From Thysanoteuthis rhombus (lineage: Eukaryota > Mollusca > Cephalopoda > Oegopsida > Thysanoteuthidae), in NCBI GenBank assembly GCA_963457665.1, contig OY735201.1, forward strand, positions 24,732,887 to 24,796,886: a stretch of DNA of 64,000 nt. Direction: 5' to 3'. A program made the position numbers and the translations under genes. Positions 24,302 to 37,593 of the stretch are shown here, one piece after another. The notes beneath the pieces are model-generated. The model saw only the letters and a program-made list of their open reading frames with translations, did no database searches and had not been told where the DNA came from. The first letter of the stretch is position 1. Every line of letters begins with the position of its first letter.

Positions 24302-25594
24302 ATGCGTTTGCATGAGCCAAACACCCCCGACATCCATACACAATGACTGACACCCACGTGTACATATATAGAAATATTTACACCTACTCATATTTACACG
24401 GAGGCCGGCCCGATGTCCATTTGTATCGATCGGTTAACCCTGCCCATCGTTACGTCCACTGTCCACTGTCCATTATCAACAATGCCACGAAAGTATAATA
24501 TTTGCAGTCCATACAATGACAACTTGACCTACCTGTTTTTAGAGGTCATGCCATTTCTGAACTTACTGTTCACCTCGCCCCCCCACCCTGCTTGAGTTAA
24601 CTTTGGCCCCTGACGCTGCTGACATCATCTTTGCCAAACCTTATACTTCACTAACATCCCTGGCTAACAACAATGACCTACATAGTATTTCTTCTGAATT
24701 GACCGACATTCATTCCGTTCCTTCTCAGTTCACGGTCACTTTTTCTAGAGTTTGTCATTCCGAATTTAGAATTGGATTTTGTTGTCATGGTGATACTAGG
24801 CTGCCAGTAAATAGAAATTTGTCCGTCTGTCCGTCCTGTGTTTATGTTGAGTTGCGCTCGAAGCAACAGATGAGGACAAAATAAAAATCATAGGAAGAGA
24901 GGCAATTGATTGCCAAACGCAATAAACACGATGAAGCAAATTAATTCTTTTTAATTTTCAGAGCACACTTGGACCACAAACTTCTTTCTCATTCTATTCT
25001 CTCTTACGTTTCCTTCTTTTTCTCACCCTTTTCATAGGAATACAATCCTGCACTTTTTTCCGACCATTTTTCTCTCTTTGTTGTTGATTTGTTAGCGTAT
25101 TTCTTAGTGAATTTCTTCTAAGATGGTGATCAACTCAGGCACACTTCAGGCATCGTGCTTTTCCTCAGTAGAGCACATATACATGTAAATATGTACTAAA
25201 TATTACGACATACATTCCTTAATTTCAAAAAAATTTTTTTTTACTATAACATCATCAATAAGGTTGTATTGGCAAAGTTTGGTTACAAATTGCCATGAAT
25301 ATTTTTGCTCAATTGACCAACAATTAGAGTCATGTAGCATTCATTCTGTTTTTTTTTCTATTCGGACGTTCTTTGTGATCACTGTCAAACATAAGGTGAG
25401 GGAAGTTATATGTTTATTGATCACGAAATAATTCAGCTCAGTGGAAGAAGGAAGTTATTTTGAACTTCTGATTTCGCTTGAGTTTTGATTTCCTTGAGTT
25501 ATATTTCATTAAGTTATTTCATAACTTGATTAATGCTTCATTTAGCTGAAAGATAACTGGGTTGATGAAATTATATTACATCCGAATAACTTTC
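24302..25594. other. No feature recognised
   Basis: A CpG-richer patch (GGAGGCCGGCCCGATG) near 24401 stands out; otherwise AT-rich with no clear gene. Confidence 0.4.
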
Positions 25595-25613
25595 ATATAT
25601 ATATATATATATA
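25595..25613. repeat. (TA)n microsatellite, left flank of hairpin element
   Basis: About 19 bases of TA directly before the TAGTGCTC hairpin arm. Confidence 0.95.
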
Positions 25614-26754
<1,141 letters not shown>

Positions 26755-27097
26755 CCTTCCATAACGAGCGTAATTGCGCTGACCAGCAAATTTTTCTATC
26801 ACTTCTCTCCATTTTTTGCTTTCTCTCTTGCTACTGCGTATCATGGCACCAATCAATTACTTTTTACTCCATTTGTTGTCATACTTCCTCGCTATGTGCC
26901 CTGCTCATCTCCATTTTTGGTTGTATGATTACTCGGACAATATCTATCAATCTATTCCCCTCTCGAATCGATAGAAATCTTTTGTATTCCTAACATTGCT
27001 CTTTCCATTGCTCCTATGTAATGTTGGGTTTAATTTTGAGTGGTTCTGTAGGTTTCCATGTTTTGGATCCGTATATTATAGGTTGTATTATACATTG
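26755..27097 (-). mobile_element. RTE-type LINE, C-terminal fragment (second subfamily)
   Basis: The minus strand carries a decayed LINE C-terminus: CIIQPIIYGSKTWKPTEPLK, AMERAMLGIQK, IDIVRVIIQPKMEMSRAHSE, KVIDWCHD, then KKWREVIEKFAGQRNYARYG and a TGA stop near 26755. The order matches RTE-type elements ('YGSETWTLTK… MERAMLGI… WKWAGHVARR… KKWRE'). Several frame changes and stops show it is dead. It differs from the (TGA)n-tailed family and has no trinucleotide tail. It is 5'-truncated at about 27097. Confidence 0.75.
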
Positions 27098-27259
27098 AAA
27101 AAACAAGGCATTTTCAGATGGTGACTAGCAGCGTACTCATGCAAATATCCAAGAATGTGACCAGGAACGTCCGGAAACAATAAAGATGAGCCATGAGAAA
27201 TGAAATTGCAGCCCACCGGGCTAGTTGGTCCTTTGGGCTATTTGAGGGTATACGATGAT

Positions 27260-27260
<1 letters not shown>
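27098..27260. other. Unassigned sequence before a (GATA)n array
   Basis: Contains CCGGGCTAGTTGG and TTTGGGCTATTTGAGGG, which could be the 3' end of a retroelement with an (AGAT)n tail. Unproven. Confidence 0.3.

Positions 27261-27292
<32 letters not shown>
27261..27292. repeat. (AGAT)8 microsatellite
   Basis: Eight tetranucleotide units. Confidence 0.97.
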
Positions 27293-27737
27293 TGTGGGAG
27301 AGCTGTGGTTGTTATCCCCAGTTGGTGATTACCTCATGCGAATGGAATCATACATGAGATATGGCCTCTTCCTGAGTAACGTTTTGGGCATGAAGGAAGA
27401 AAAAAAACAAAAACAATAGATATTTACCATACTTTGTATTTGTCAATATAGAAGAAGCCGTTTAGAACATTTATGGATAATGTTATCAAACGGTTATTGT
27501 TATTCAAATCAGTCGGCCCTGAACAATTTTTTAAATGAATTAAAAATTATCAAACATTTTTCGCCAACTATAATCAAATATTTCTATAATGTAAGTTATC
27601 TATGACAATAGATTCATCGATAATACTTGGCCTATGTGTCGCCTTCGTCCGGTCTCGTGATAACGACCTTAATTATCAAGGCGATCAAATGGAAGGGCAG
27701 ATAGCTTCAGATTCTTTTATCACCATATTCGCTCTGA

Positions 27738-27982
27738 GGTCTGCTCGGATAGTATAATGGTGAGAACATCTGCCTAACTGGCAGAAAGTTCCGAGTTCGA
27801 TTCCTGGAATGAGTTAATATTCGAGAGAGAAGCTTCATTACTCGGACACATATTCCTGTGTAATCAGCGATTAATTGAGTACACACTTTTTAATTTGGAG
27901 CTGTCCCTTCAATTGACTAGCTTCCTGCAAGATAGAACGTGATAAAAAAGAGAAAAACAAAAACAAAACAACAACAAACAAA
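27738..27982 (+). mobile_element. tRNA-derived SINE with A-rich tail
   Basis: The head (about 27748-27822) has tRNA character. GGATAGTATAATGGTGAG serves as the A box. A five-base anticodon stem TCTGC/GCAGA encloses the loop CTAACTG (anticodon AAC, valine-like). GAGTTCGATTCC serves as the B box. The T stem has one mismatch and the acceptor ends pair poorly, so it is not a working tRNA gene. About 120 bases of unrelated body follow, then an A/C-rich tail (about 27940-27980) that supports a SINE. No clear target duplication was found. Confidence 0.6.
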
Positions 27983-27999
27983 CTTGTAAGTGTACAATC

Positions 28000-28095
28000 C
28001 ATGTCTTGACCAGACTTGGAACTTCTATGGGTTACTAAACTGAAACTGACCGTATATACTCCAGTGGGAGTTGTCTCTTAAGAAATAGATTTTTT
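28000..28095 (+). repeat. MITE-like module shared with 1.9-2.0 kb
   Basis: GTTACTAAACTGAAACTGAC and the following CGTATATACTCCAGTGGGAG, then TTGTCTCTTAAGA, match the minus strand at 1915-2030. Confidence 0.42.
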
Positions 28096-28373
28096 TTTAT
28101 ACTAGCAAGAGGAAAAGAATAAAAGTTGTGAAACGTAAAAATAAATCAATGTTGATGAAGAAATGGCCGCCATGTTGCACTCTTGCGGGCGTCGCATCGG
28201 AAATCCTAAACTAGCAACCTACACACAGAGAGAATCATCGTTGCGTAACAACAAAGAAATGGATAACTTACAATCAAGCAATCAATCAATCAAAGGTTGT
28301 AAGTTCTTCCTCGATATGTCTATCAAAAGAGCCATAAAAAAGGAACGGAAAAAAAAAATCAAATGAATAAACA

Positions 28374-29025
28374 TGTACACACACCCACATAAAACTGGAA
28401 ACTACACACACGCAAACACGCACAAAAATACACGCAAATAAAATCACATACGCACAAACAGGCAAACAAATAAAATCACCCTTGGACAGTCATACACACA
28501 GGAATGGAAATCACACTTATGCAATCACACACACACACACTCACATGCACGCATACACACACTCACACACAAGCGCAGACACGCCCAAGGGAAATCATAT
28601 ATACGCACACGCAAACATACACACAAGCACAAGCATACACACAGTCATACATAAATATAAATCACACGAACGCAAATACATACACAAACACATACGCTAA
28701 CATAAAAACATGCACAAACAGAAATGAAAATCACACACACCAATACACACACACGCAAACACACAGACATTCACACACAAGAATAAATACGGATAACATC
28801 ACACACACAAGCTCATGCAAAATAAATACATAACAGAAATCATGCACAGTCATACAAACACATACGCACAATCACACAACCATACATGCAGTTACTAAAA
28901 TACATACACACGCAAATTCAGATCACACGAACATGTACCGATATTTATACATGTGCGCATATACAAATGGAAATCACACACAGCTACCCACCAAAATAAG
29001 TACACGCACACACACAGTCAAAGGC
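28374..29025 (+). repeat. Cryptically simple CA-rich minisatellite
   Basis: About 650 bases of CACA text in which GAAATCACAC recurs roughly every 50-90 bases (for example near 28507, 28590, 28660, 28725, 28838, 28969). It reads as a decayed tandem repeat, and its Thr/His-rich frames are artefacts. Confidence 0.7.
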
Positions 29026-29279
29026 ACAAAATGAGTTCCAGACGAATTATCTTATTTGCCGATTTCCCTTGTCTCTCTTGTCTAACATTTTTCTTCATTA
29101 TTATAAATCGAAACGGGTGTGACCAATTTGTAACATCTAATCAATGGAATCGATCAGTAATAACGCATGGGACTCTTTTACTCATTGCAAACACCCACCA
29201 ACGACCGTCTTTCATTTCTGCTTTTTGCTGTAAAAGTTTTTCTTTCATTCTTCTTTTCCTCCTCCTTGTTGTTGTTGTT

Positions 29280-29330
29280 TTTCCTTCTTCTTCTTCTTCT
29301 TCTTCTTCTTCTTCTTCTTCTTCTTCTTTC
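29280..29330. repeat. (CTT)n array
   Basis: CTT array inside a pyrimidine-rich stretch (29235-29370). Confidence 0.95.
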
Positions 29331-29648
29331 CATTCCTTTCTTTTTCTTCTTCTTTTTTGTTCTGTTTTCGGCTGAGGTCAGTGGGTAATGTCTGTGACTG
29401 CAACAAGCGGACAGAGTCCTTGTCATACATTTTAGTCACGACAGCAATAAACTGTCAATTGTTTGCTTTTATTTGGGGTCCTTGCATTTGACTTTTTGGA
29501 ATAGAAACAGAAGTAAAACGTTGTAGTTGGAACAATGGTAATAGTGGAAAACTTTCATTGGTGCTCGGTCACCTTGGCATGTATGTACATGACTGTGCAC
29601 TAACACACAAACATATATTGTTTAAAAAATAACCATACCCACACAACT

Positions 29649-29658
29649 CACGCACACG

Positions 29659-29699
<41 letters not shown>

Positions 29700-29748
29700 A
29701 CACACACAATATCTCTCTCTCTCTCACACACACACATATATATATACA
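29649..29748. repeat. Compound (CA)n-(CT)n-(CA)n-(TA)n microsatellite
   Basis: CA array, a CTCTCT run near 29712-29723, then CA and TA again. Confidence 0.95.
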
Positions 29749-30185
29749 TGAGTGTGTTTATAAATGTACATATTTACATACAAGGGTAACTGCGCAACAC
29801 AAATGCAAAGATAACTACACTCATGTGTATATACGATATACGCCCAATTCTATTGCACATCGAGCATAGAGCAATATTTAGTGAAACAAAACGTATCTAA
29901 CGATTCCGATTCTGGGTGTTTCAACCTCAATAAATATCTCTTTTCATAATATGGTAAAGGTATTTGATGATTTTATTTGAAGCCCTTGTCCAAACTGTCA
30001 CGAAAACGAAGTCAGTCTGTCAGTCCGGCCCGATATGCATGTGTGGTGCGTACAGTCTGCACCAATTCTTCTGTTGGGCTGAATATTCAAACACTTAATC
30101 CTTATTATGTCTACAAACAATGTTATTTTTTTAATTCATGGTTCAAACTTACAATGTAAGTTTAGGTTGCATTTGTTTCTTACAT
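29749..30185. other. No feature recognised
   Basis: A short GC-richer patch near 30010-30045 (CAGTCCGGCCCG) is the only standout. Confidence 0.4.
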
Positions 30186-30345
30186 TTAATCTTTGAAAAC
30201 TCAGACTTTTTCGATGATCATCACCCATCAAAAGATAAGAGAAGTGATCCACTGCTCTTTCCATTTTTTTTCAAAATTGATCACCCCAATGCGTCATACT
30301 GCCAAAAACTGTTGGTCACGTGATAATTTTCATTAAGTGACTAAT
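30186..30345 (+). repeat. Interspersed family R1, partial (orientation B)
   Basis: TGATCATCACCCATCAAAAG, TTGATCACCCCAATGCGTC, TGCCAAAAACTG and GGTCACGTGATAATTTTCAT then TAAGTGACTAA follow R1-B order. It carries a GTCACGTGAT near-palindrome at 30315-30324. Confidence 0.6.
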
Positions 30346-31067
30346 ACTCTGTAAAGTTTCCAACCTCTGAGGCATTCTTCTCATAGCTTTTACACTAACG
30401 ATTATGCTACACAGACTTCGAATGAGGTCAGAGGAAACATTCACATGATTCGGGACTGGCTGTCTATATCATCGTAACGCATCTATCTAAATTTTCATGG
30501 ACCAACGAAACTGGCAGGAAACCATTTGGTGGAACGATTGAACATTATTAATCAATTTTCCCAAATATGAATGAGAGGGTCTTCATACAAATATAAACAT
30601 AGTCAGACATTTACCCCTGCCTCGCCACAAAAGATGTACAATTACACACACAAACCAACAATATATACAAGAATTTATACCTCTAAAGCATAAGCACACA
30701 TATTTTTTTCTAATAAAATGCACACATTCCGTGCAGAGACTGGCGTAATGTGATATTTCTACTCCTTTTGGCGTTTAGCCGTTGGAAACTAAGCCAAATA
30801 TAATATCAAAATAATGTCTGATAATTAAGCGTCTGCACTAGTGTAGACATACAGATTTTTGTGAAATTTACAAAAATTACTACCAAAATTGCATTCATAT
30901 GGTACATTGATATTTGACAAACCAACAATTTTTCTGAGTATTTTGTATATTCTATATAGAACTGTGATACATTTACAACTCATCATTAAAATCATATCCA
31001 AGAGAGTCATTCTTTGCTTGCCCTTTTTTTTAGTCTGCAATAAACTCCTTTTTGAAAATTTGGAAAT
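30346..31067. other. No feature recognised
   Basis: AT-rich sequence with no recognised feature. Confidence 0.4.
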
Positions 31068-31135
31068 GATGCCCCGCCCCAGTTATACTTCTTGTGGACT
31101 CCCAAGGGTCTACGGATCCTAGGTTCGGAACCATA
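31068..31135 (+). mobile_element. hAT-type MITE terminal fragment
   Basis: GGACTCCCAAGGGTCTACGG then ATCCTAGGTTCGGAACCATA resembles the terminus common to hAT-type non-autonomous elements ('GGGGTCCGCGGACCCC…GGTTGGGAACCACTG'). Recalled family similarity; the partner terminus and the 8-base target duplication were not found. Confidence 0.42.
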
Positions 31136-32564
31136 GGCTAGAAGATCCTCTCTTTTGAAGTTTTCGGACGACCACCCTAGTCTGCTCAATATATTTGATA
31201 GTAACATCAGTATTGTTGCAATCCTACACGAATCTCAGACCTGCTAGTTCCTACCATGATTATTATTTGTATCTTCCTGCAAAAAGGTTCTCAATGGCTA
31301 TGATTGATATTAAGGTATAACAAATCTCCATTTCACAAATTCTAACAATGAAATATCAATTTTTCACTGAGTCTCAAAGTTGTTCCATTATTGCGACTTT
31401 TTGGAAACTTTTATCTGTTCCGAGGTATTAAGTGTTATTTTCTGACTGATTGTGTCTAGAAGGTATGGAAAACATCAATTATACCCGTTGGAGTCCTGTC
31501 TTATGACCAGGGCGGTGATAATTTGAAATCTACTTATTTTCAATTGGAAAAAAATCAAGAAAAACTACAATGTATTTTCAATACATTTTTCACATAAGCA
31601 ATCAGAAAATTACATCCACTTCAAAGGAAGGAAAAACCTGTTACCCGGTGTTATTATGTTTATGATCCTCGCCTGGATATTCCATAAATTTTGAATCTCA
31701 CGAGCTAAGTCTCAATATTTATTGGTTTTCTCATCTCCCATATCCATTGGAACTGCTACCTGCGAAATTTAGTAGATTTTATTTTTTATGTCTGAAAACA
31801 AAGTTTGGTCTTCGGGCCTTTATAAGAAAATCCATCTAAAATGTACGATGGTTGACGCTTGGTATCGAGTGACAGCGAGTTTTCTCTATTTTTCACCCTT
31901 CTTTCCGACATTATTATCCTTCAAAACTCTCCTTCAAACCACCAATCCCCTGATTGCACTGTTATGTGTACAAACACTTCCCAAGGATTTTATGTATTAT
32001 ACCATGCATTGCAGTTTTTGTTCCTTGATAGTGAGTTTCAACTTCTCGTATTCAAAAATTTTTGAAATGGCTGTTATCCCATTCCTACTTTGATTTGGGA
32101 GCCAGGATATAGGTATGATAACTTTTGTTTTTTTCTTACTTTATGAGATTAAAATGAGCAAATCTGCTTAACTGATTTCCAGGCAGTGTCTTATTTGTGT
32201 TTATATAAGTTATCTACATAATCAATTTCAATCCATTCACACGATTCTCAATGAGTCATGTTCCCTCTCTATCATGCATATTCTCAGCCAGTTTTCTTCC
32301 CTCAATAATGAAGTGTTTTACTGTCCGGACAGCTAGTAATCACTTATTTTTCTGTGTTTTAGTGATCTTCGTCTCGATAAAACTCCTTCTGATGCATTTA
32401 TTTTAAGCTTCAATAAATAGAGAATCTGATTCTTTTTTCCTATGTCTTCTATTCAGCCATGTCTTGAGTTTTCTATCTACAATATCCTCTATCATATGAT
32501 ACTTTTCTCATTCAACGATTCTTAATCTTTTTTTGTTGACCTCTTTTATATAAACTATCATCCA
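31136..32564. other. No feature recognised
   Basis: About 1.4 kb of AT-rich sequence. Two overlapping frames of 101 and 68 codons near 31.8-32.1 kb look like no known protein. Confidence 0.4.
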
Positions 32565-32985
32565 TTAGTTTCTTCAGTTTTCAAGCTGGCCTGGCTGGCT
32601 GGCTGGCTGCGTATGTATGTACCACGCGCACAGGTCGATCTAGTCGAGCTACTGGGCTGAAAAATTAATCATTAAATCCTTATTATGAATAGATAGATCT
32701 TTCAAAGTTCCTTCCTTGATTAGTTTTTTTTGCTGTTGGAGGAGTTCAATTCACAATGTAAGTGTATGACAAATTGCTTCCCAGTTTGTGTCCAGCTGCA
32801 TTCACAATTGTTTTTCATTTTATATTCCGCCATTCTTGTGTCCAACAAAGGCCAAGAAAGATAACTTATTCATTAATGACCACTTTTTCCAATCTTTAAA
32901 TTGCTCACTCGTGCTGCCAAAAGACATTGTTCAGGTGACGGTTTCTGTTGGGTGAGTAACCAGAGCTGTTGTTTTCTCATTTTTT
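32565..32985 (+). repeat. Interspersed family R1 (orientation B), near full length
   Basis: In order: TTTCTTCAGTTTTCAAGCTG, GGCTGGCTGGCTGG, GTATGTATGTACCACGCGCA, GCTGAAAAATTAATCATTAA, CAATTCACAATGTAAGTGTA, ACAAAGGCCAAGAAAGATAA, TGCTGCCAAAAGACATTG, GTGACGGTTTCTGTTGGGTG. The copies at 35.8 and 50.1 kb have the same layout. About 420 bases. Confidence 0.7.
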
Positions 32986-33328
32986 TAATTCTTGTACCAG
33001 TCGCTTTACATTTCTGAACTGTTATACTTATCCTTTCTCTGCTGCTTTTGGTCCATTTTGTAAGTGCCGTTATGGTAGAGCAGACAATGTATCAGCTTTG
33101 TTGTTGTTATAGTTATTAATAAATGTATGTATTATTGTTGTTACAACACCATTATGGAACGAAAGAAATATGTTACCACGGACATAGACGAGTAAGTTCG
33201 GCACGATGTAATATTTCCTTTATTTTCGACTCATAATAGGTTATTCATTGAATGTGTACATAGTTAAAACATTAATGAAATATATACAATGTATATACAT
33301 AAAATTGGAGTATATGATATGCTTATAT

Positions 33329-33334
<6 letters not shown>

Positions 33335-33366
<32 letters not shown>
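33335..33366. repeat. (TA)n microsatellite
   Basis: TA array. Confidence 0.95.
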
Positions 33367-33369
<3 letters not shown>

Positions 33370-33504
33370 CACATGATATGGGTGTGTGTAAATATGCTTT
33401 TATATGATATCTATGCGTGATTGAATAAATGTATTCGAGTTCATATATTAATGTGTACACAAATATATGAGATAAATCATATTTGATTTCCATATGAATC
33501 ATAC

Positions 33505-33584
<80 letters not shown>
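33505..33584. repeat. (TA)n-(TG)n-(TA)n microsatellite
   Basis: TA arrays on both sides of a short TG run. Confidence 0.95.
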
Positions 33585-33692
33585 TCAGATAAATATGTTA
33601 ATGTATACCCATAAAAATGTGCATAAAAGATGTGAGAGATTACATGAAATATGAATGTGAATATATTGTATTATGTATTTAGACTTATATAT

Positions 33693-33694
<2 letters not shown>

Positions 33695-33725
<31 letters not shown>

Positions 33726-33775
33726 AGTGTGTGCATTGGTGTCTGTGTGTGTTAGTGTTTGTGTCTGTACATAAA
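33695..33775. repeat. (TG)n microsatellite with decayed edge
   Basis: Pure TG to about 33723, then TG-rich text. Confidence 0.93.
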
Positions 33776-33779
33776 TGTC

Positions 33780-33811
33780 ATATATATGTATATATATATA
33801 TATATATATAT
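33780..33811. repeat. (TA)n microsatellite
   Basis: TA array with one TG step. Confidence 0.95.
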
Positions 33812-33849
33812 GAAACAGATCCTATCTATGAACTTCCGATATATTCTCT

Positions 33850-33855
<6 letters not shown>

Positions 33856-33914
<59 letters not shown>
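33856..33914. repeat. (TA)n microsatellite
   Basis: Uninterrupted TA array. Confidence 0.97.
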
Positions 33915-33919
<5 letters not shown>

Positions 33920-34087
33920 CATGTATCTTTGAAAATATATAGACAATAAACAGCATATTTGTTGAAGGGAAGCCATCCCAGTGGGAGAGTTATGATTGTT
34001 GTAAGTGTATCTGTTTTTGTCTTTAGTGGATGGCCCGAAAGCACTCACGATGAGGATTGTTCATACGTCAGTCATCATACAATGATA

Positions 34088-34809
<722 letters not shown>

Positions 34810-34990
34810 GGCCAGGTTAGTCACTGAAAAGAAACTGTAAAGTGAACGACATCTCTTGACAGCATGTTGTATTGGTGATGATTTATTAACTAATTGGAAA
34901 AGGGGGTGATCAATAAATAAGTTACTTTTCTCCACTTTTGTTGGATGTTGATCTCTAAAAAGTTTAGATTTTCAGGGAACAAAGATCAAA
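34810..34990 (+). repeat. Interspersed family R1, partial (orientation A)
   Basis: GCCAGGTTAGTCACTGAAAA, CGACATCTCTTGACAGCATG, GGGGGTGATCAATAAATAAG and ACTTTTGTTGGATGTTGATC match the start of the other orientation-A copies. Confidence 0.58.
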
Positions 34991-35782
34991 TGGGAAAAAT
35001 GATTTGTATATCGAGTTGTTATTTTTCTGGAAAATATCTCTTGAGCTTTTCCATTAATGTGTGTGTTATAGTTTGTCTATTGTCTTCGTCTATGCTATGT
35101 TATTTCTTTTGCAAAGTTCTGGTCGTGTATCCATCGGCCATTTTCGGGGGTTCTTTATTTTCTGTCTTCTTCCATTGAACACCTGAAGAAAGTGTATGAG
35201 TACACGGCGTCAACATTGTGAAAGAAATAAGGGTATATACGGAAAACAATTGTCTTATTAATCTACACACAATACTAATTAAAAAATTCTGTCAGACAGT
35301 ATTCAGACCATAACTATTGAGTTATGTCTATCTGATTTTTAAAAAAACCCATTGAATACAAATAACTGAGAAACATAGTTTCAGCAACTATTTCAAGGTA
35401 CAATTCCTTGAATCATTCAAATTGGTGAATGACCGTTGCTTTGCTAACGGTATAAATGAAGTCATGTCTTTATCTGTATGTTTACAGAATAATTTGAAAG
35501 GTTAATGCATGGTATTTGCTTGGTATCGTTGAGTAAAATTTTTTTATTCATTTCAGGTAAAAATGGCATTGACACATCAATAAGGGTAATACCGTTAGTA
35601 GTAACTGCAATTATATCATCAGTAGCTAAGAGTCAAATGATCTTATGTACACACAGAGCAGAATCGAATTTTGTGTTTGTCTGTTTGCATTACCCTCCTC
35701 CGATCTTTCTATTCGTAATCTAACAAGCGGACTAACAGCTTACATATTATTAGAAACCTTCAATCGAAACTGCCATTGAAAC
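34991..35782. other. Unassigned sequence with a hairpin-bearing retroelement-like motif
   Basis: Near 35182 the text CTGAAGAAAGTGTATGAGTA runs into TACACGGCGTC. GTGTA/TACAC forms a small hairpin. Similar 'CTGAAGA…' text occurs at 53.74 kb. Nothing else is recognised. Confidence 0.35.
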
Positions 35783-36195
35783 TGTCAGCATAAATTCTTC
35801 AGTTTCGAAGTTGTTCTGGTTGGTATTGAAAGTATGTATCACACATGCAAGCTGCGCCAATGGATCTACATGGCTAAAAATTTAATCATTTACTCATTAT
35901 CATATTTTTCTTTTTTTTTGAAAAGTCAATCCCCAAAAAGATGTTTAGAAGGAATGTCAATCATCAATGTATATTCATGTGAAATTGATCCCTTAGTTTG
36001 TATTTGGCAGCATCTGTGCTCGTCTTTTTGGATTTTCAGCATTTTTAGTGATCACTCTCCAACAAAAGGCCAAATAAGTAAGTTATTCATTGATTATCCT
36101 TTTTTCCAGTTTTTCAATTGATCACCCCAACACAGAATGCAGCCAAAATACATTGATCACGTGACGGTTTCTATTCAGAGATCAACTGAACCAAT
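35783..36195 (+). repeat. Interspersed family R1 (orientation B), near full length
   Basis: Starts AACTGTCAGCATAAATTC within a few bases of the edge, then TTCTTCAGTTTCGAAGTTG, GCTAAAAATTTAATCATTTA, ACAAAAGGCCAAATAAGTAA, TTGATCACCCCAACACAG and TTGATCACGTGACGGTTTCT. It carries the CACGTG E-box at about 36158-36163. Confidence 0.7.
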
Positions 36196-36568
36196 TGAGG
36201 ATTAAAATTTACCTTATTCTCCCATTATTTAGCACTCATTCATTAATTGCAAGAATGCATTTCGGAATTACTTTCTACCACTTTCTACGGTCTTTATATT
36301 TCGTTCATTCTCTAAACATTTTTAAGGAATCTGTGTACGATATCTGAGAGATGAAGTACGGCAATATTAGGAAGTGGCGGTCGTATTCCGATTCCGACAC
36401 TCAGGCGCCAGATTCATTTGAGCTTAAATAAGCAGTGGAATTCATTTACATCAAAAACTCCCACTTGTATAAACTCACTTTAAAAATGAACACGATACGT
36501 GAAGGAAAACTCGGTCTCGAATTTGGTTGAGTTCAAAGCCAACTGAGGTTTTCCCAAGGAAAAAAAAA
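36196..36568. other. No feature recognised
   Basis: Mixed sequence with a GC-richer patch near 36378-36415. Confidence 0.4.
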
Positions 36569-36870
36569 ATCATCATCATCATCATCGTCGTCGTCGTCAT
36601 CAATCAGCCATACAGAGTCTGTTGTGGCACATATGCCTTTTCCAAAGTCTGCTAGTTTGATTTTTCATTCCTGAGCGTCAAGGTGCCCAAACATTCTGAA
36701 CTTGGCAAGATCATCACGCAATCTCTTCTTCTACCAGTCACACTTTTGTTCACGATCTCTAAGTATACGTGTGGCGATTCGCCATGTTAAACTTTCGTTT
36801 GATATCCTTGCAACATGACCTGCTTATTGTCATTCGAATTCAATAACGGCTCCAACATTTGTTTTTTCCT
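36569..36870 (-). mobile_element. RTE-type LINE, 3' fragment
   Basis: The minus strand reads AGHVARISNESLTWRIATRI, KKRLRDDLAKFRMFGHLDAQ, KIKLADFGKAYVPQQTLYG and a TGA stop near 36610, followed by a (TGA/CGA)n tail at 36571-36600. This is the same C-terminus as the 5-7 kb copy ('…KVYVQRQTLKD'). One or two frame changes are needed. It is strongly 5'-truncated. Confidence 0.75.
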
Positions 36871-37257
36871 GATTTTTCCATAAACGTGGAAAAAACAAAA
36901 AATACGGTCACATGAAATAAGACTCCAAATAAACTATTGGTGCACCTAAGCTGTAAATATGAGTTTATATGTAACTGACTATTACCAATAACTGATTCAT
37001 CCATGACTTTGATAATCTTGAGAAATGAATATAGTGAATTATATCCTATGTGTCCAAGACAAGTGGCATTAAACTTGTTAAATGCCCCTGAAAAGTACTA
37101 GAACTTCCATTATAATCATTTGTACATTTTTATTCTTACTATAACAAGGATAGTGGCTATTTGATCATAGATTAGTCACAGATCTATCGTTGTAGATTTT
37201 TTCTCATAAATCTCACCGGTTTATACTTGTGGGTGTTGTTTTAATACAATTTTCAAA

Positions 37258-37584
37258 TCAGGCCATTGTTTCTATAGCAACGAATAAAAACGCTCTTTGT
37301 CGCCAGAAGGAGTCCAATTTACACTTGGAACGTGTGTAGTAAGTTGAAATTGTAGCCTCATTTGTTTCTATGAATTGTGAATTCATTAAAACATTGTATG
37401 CAGAAACAAATGAGGCCACATTTTCAGCTCGCGATACACCCACATTATAAGAAATAAACTCTACAAACACAGGGAGAAACACATCAAATCGGCTGTCATT
37501 TCTCAAAGTAACATTATTGTTAAAAGACAACACGCATTTCACGTGCAAAATATCAGCTTTGGCACCAAATCGATCCCACAACTC
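37258..37584 (-). CDS. Candidate exon-like frame of unknown protein
   Basis: The minus strand from 37584 stays open for 109 codons to a stop just below 37261: ELWDRFGAKADILHVKCVLS at the start, FDVFLPVFVEFISYNVGVSR in the middle, FWRQRAFLFVAIETMA at the end. TTTCAG lies directly upstream, so the frame could be a terminal exon in phase 0, but the upstream tract is not pyrimidine-rich and no partner exon is visible. The alternating hydrophobic pattern could suit an extracellular beta-rich domain; I do not recognise the family. A 19-base inverted repeat inside the frame (37351-37369 with 37402-37420) argues that it may instead be repeat-derived. Treat as tentative. Confidence 0.2.
   Translation of the reverse strand, partial: ELWDRFGAKADILHVKCVLSFNNNVTLRNDSRFDVFLPVFVEFISYNVGVSRAENVASFVSAYNVLMNSQFIETNEATISTYYTRSKCKLDSFWRQRAFLFVAIETMA
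37351..37420. repeat. Inverted repeat with 19-base arms
   Basis: TGTAGCCTCATTTGTTTCT (37351-37369) and AGAAACAAATGAGGCCACA (37402-37420) pair at 18 of 19 positions across a 32-base spacer. The spacer itself contains ATGAATT/AATTCAT. Confidence 0.85.
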
Positions 37585-37593
37585 CTGAAACAT

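Noticed and set aside
27748-27822. Functional tRNA-Val gene
   Set aside because: Acceptor and T stems pair poorly and an A-rich-tailed body follows, so a SINE is the better reading.
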